In this document: one piece after another, positions 27,175-28,601 of the stretch | How positions within the stretch are numbered: position 1 is the stretch's first letter | Layout of the letters: every line of letters starts with the position of its first letter | IMG/VR virus record: IMGVR_UViG_3300021142_000142 | Location: 1-28,601 of that record | DNA length: 28,601 nt | Source: a virus | Strand: one strand, 5' to 3' | Notes under the pieces: generated by a model | What the model was told of the DNA's origin: nothing | The model's input: the letters and a program-made list of their open reading frames with translations, nothing else | Database searches by the model: none | Program-made: the position numbers and the translations under genes

Positions 27175-28089
27175 ATGGCTGCTATTACACGCGCGCAATT
27201 ACTTAAAGAGCTGCTCCCCGGCTTGAACGCACTGTTCGGTCTGGAATATGAGCGGTATGGTGAGGAATACAAGGAGCTTTTTGAAACTGAAAGTTCTGAG
27301 CGTTCCTTTGAAGAAGAACAGAAGCTCTCCGGCTTCGGTGCCGCCCCGGTTAAGGCCGAAGGTAGCGCCATTGCGTATGACAATGCGCAGGAAGCTTGGA
27401 ACACTCGCTACACCCACGAAACCATTGCACTTGGCTTCTCTCTCACCGAAGAAGCTATCGAAGATAACCTGTATGACTCACTGTCTGCACGTTATACCAA
27501 GGCGCTGGCTCGTGCTATGGCGTACACCAAGGAAGTCAAGGGCGCTAACATTCTGAACAACGGCTTTAACTCGAACTACAAAGGTGGTGACGGTCAGGCT
27601 CTGTTCAGCAATGCTCACCCACTGACCTATGGTTCAACCATCTCCAACATCCCGTCAACCCCTGCGGATCTGAACGAAACCTCACTTGAAAATGCGGTTA
27701 TTCAGATTTCTCTGTGGACTGACGAACGTGGTCTGCTCATCGCAGCTAAGCCGAAGAAGCTGGTAATCCCGTCTGCCCTGCAGTTCGTAGCTACTCGCAT
27801 CCTCGAAACTGAGCTTCGTGTTGGCACTTCTGACAACGATATTAACGCTCTGAAGAACAATGGTTCTATTCCGGGTGGCTATACTGTTAATCACTGGTTG
27901 ACTGACACCAATGCTTGGTTCCTTACCACGGACGTACCGAATGGCCTGAAGCATTTCGTTCGTACACCGCTTTCTACCAGTATGGACGCTGATTTCGATA
28001 CAGGAAACGCTCGCTACAAGGCAAGAGAGCGCTACAGTTTTGGATGGTCCGATTACTTGGGCGTATACGGTTCTTCCGGTTCAACCTGA
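27175..28089 (+). CDS. Major capsid protein (HK97 fold, Mu gpT-like)
   Basis: Three hundred four residues. The N-terminus I-T-R-A-Q-L-L-K-E-L-L-P-G-L, then Y-T-H-E-T-I-A-L-G-F-S-L-T-E-E and L-F-S-N-A-H-P-L and the C-terminal R-Y-S-F-G-W-S-D fit the Mu gpT-type major capsid family. GGAGTAACTTAA precedes ATG 27175. Many frequently used codons (GGT, GCT, CGT, AAC) suggest high expression. A terminator follows directly. Confidence 0.9.
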   Translation: MAAITRAQLLKELLPGLNALFGLEYERYGEEYKELFETESSERSFEEEQKLSGFGAAPVKAEGSAIAYDNAQEAWNTRYTHETIALGFSLTEEAIEDNLYDSLSARYTKALARAMAYTKEVKGANILNNGFNSNYKGGDGQALFSNAHPLTYGSTISNIPSTPADLNETSLENAVIQISLWTDERGLLIAAKPKKLVIPSALQFVATRILETELRVGTSDNDINALKNNGSIPGGYTVNHWLTDTNAWFLTTDVPNGLKHFVRTPLSTSMDADFDTGNARYKARERYSFGWSDYLGVYGSSGST

Positions 28090-28126
28090 GGAAAATCAAT
28101 GGGTTGGGAGATCCCAGCCGGGAAAC

Positions 28127-28150
28127 AGGGGCCTTCGGGCCCCTTTTCTT
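28127..28150 (+). terminator. Intrinsic terminator after the capsid gene
   Basis: AGGGGCC-ttcg-GGCCCCT is a perfect 7-bp stem with a TTCG tetraloop, followed by TTTTCTTT. It ends the packaging and head transcript after the capsid gene. A smaller hairpin (TGGGA/TCCCA, 28105-28116) precedes it. Confidence 0.9.
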
Positions 28151-28160
28151 TATCTAACAG

Positions 28161-28189
28161 TTGACACGGTGTTCCGCGGCCTATACACT
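28161..28189 (+). promoter_or_regulatory. Sigma70-like promoter of the GIY-YIG gene
   Basis: TTGACA (28161-28166), a 17-nt spacer and TACACT (28184-28189) lie between the terminator and the GIY-YIG start. This would let the endonuclease gene be transcribed separately from the capsid operon. Confidence 0.6.
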
Positions 28190-28221
28190 AACGTTCACTT
28201 TATTTATATCGGAGATTTCCT

Positions 28222-28601
28222 GTGAAGAACGTGATCTACAAAATCCGCAACGTCGTCAACGATAAGTTTTATGTTGGTAGCACCGTAGATAGCCGCAAAC
28301 GCTTCTGGGCTCATCGTAAAGCACTGCGCTTGGGAAATCACGTTTGCATTCGCCTACAAAGAGCGTGGGATAAGTATGGTGAAGATTGCTTCAGGTTCGA
28401 AATTGTAGAACAGCTAAACAGTAAGGAAGAGCTATTCCCGGCGGAGCAGAAATGGTTGGACGAGCATTTTGGTACAGCCTATTGCTATAACGTGGCTGCC
28501 CATGCTGACGCCCCCATGCGAGATGCAAGCCCGGAAATCAGAGCAAAAATAGCAGCAAAAACTAAGGCGTGGCTCGAACGCGACGGTCATCCAAGAAAAG
28601 G
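28222..28601 (+). CDS. GIY-YIG homing endonuclease, 5' part
   Basis: The first 126 codons are visible and the gene runs off the right edge. The GIY half is V-I-Y-K-I-R-N and the YIG half is F-Y-V-G-S-T. R-K-R-F-W-A-H-R (catalytic Arg region) and A-W-D-K-Y-G-E-D-C-F follow, with the conserved Glu in P-A-E-Q-K-W-L. After the catalytic domain comes S-P-E-I-R-A-K-I, probably the start of a NUMOD-like DNA-binding repeat. GTG 28222 has GGAG seven nt upstream. The placement after the capsid terminator, with its own promoter, fits a free-standing mobile endonuclease. Confidence 0.9.
   Translation, partial: MKNVIYKIRNVVNDKFYVGSTVDSRKRFWAHRKALRLGNHVCIRLQRAWDKYGEDCFRFEIVEQLNSKEELFPAEQKWLDEHFGTAYCYNVAAHADAPMRDASPEIRAKIAAKTKAWLERDGHPRK

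Overview
This window is part of a tailed bacteriophage or prophage (Caudoviricetes). It carries a terminase, portal, GroES-like protein, scaffold and major capsid cassette on the + strand, facing a long set of tightly packed small genes and replication genes on the - strand. The portal type (about 800 residues with a Gln-rich coiled C-terminus), the phage GroES and the family-A DNA polymerase suggest a short-tailed (podovirus-like) phage of a Gram-negative host. Shine-Dalgarno sites are of the GGAG type and the recognisable promoters look sigma70-like. I cannot name the host. No tRNA, rRNA, integrase, transposase or CRISPR array was seen.

Layout. Positions 1-17250 (- strand) hold a leftward operon. 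Two ribbon-helix-helix regulators come first (17250 to 16485), followed by about 45 mostly tiny genes joined by 1-nt (TGATG) or 4-nt (ATGA/GTGA) overlaps. Many of these encode single- or double-pass membrane microproteins or small zinc-binding proteins. The operon ends with a VRR-NUC nuclease, a family-A DNA polymerase and a PD-(D/E)XK nuclease that runs off the window. Positions 17251-18544 are a non-coding control region with two promoter/operator-like units (one just inside the operon), iterated repeats and a 39-bp-arm inverted repeat centred on a perfect palindrome. Positions 18545-28089 (+ strand) hold the packaging and head module: putative small terminase, large terminase, a DUF3310 protein, portal, a small protein, GroES-like co-chaperonin, scaffold, a conserved structural-module protein, a decoration-like protein and the major capsid protein. 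An intrinsic terminator follows, then a GIY-YIG endonuclease gene with its own promoter.

The standout observation is that two essential genes, DNA polymerase and TerL, each contain an intein with intact splicing blocks A, B, F and G. In each intein the homing endonuclease is not fused in frame. It is a complete gene nested inside the intein coding sequence in a different reading frame, with its own start codon and its own Shine-Dalgarno site made from intein codons. The polymerase intein (546-1451) carries an HNH gene in the +1 frame. The TerL intein (19723-20745) carries an endonuclease VII-like gene in the +2 frame. The intein frame stays open for more than 220 codons across each endonuclease gene, so the DNA is dual-coding. 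The two use different nuclease families and different frame offsets, so they probably arose independently. A free-standing HNH-AP2 gene, a GIY-YIG gene and an HNH N-terminal remnant show that the genome is unusually rich in homing endonucleases.
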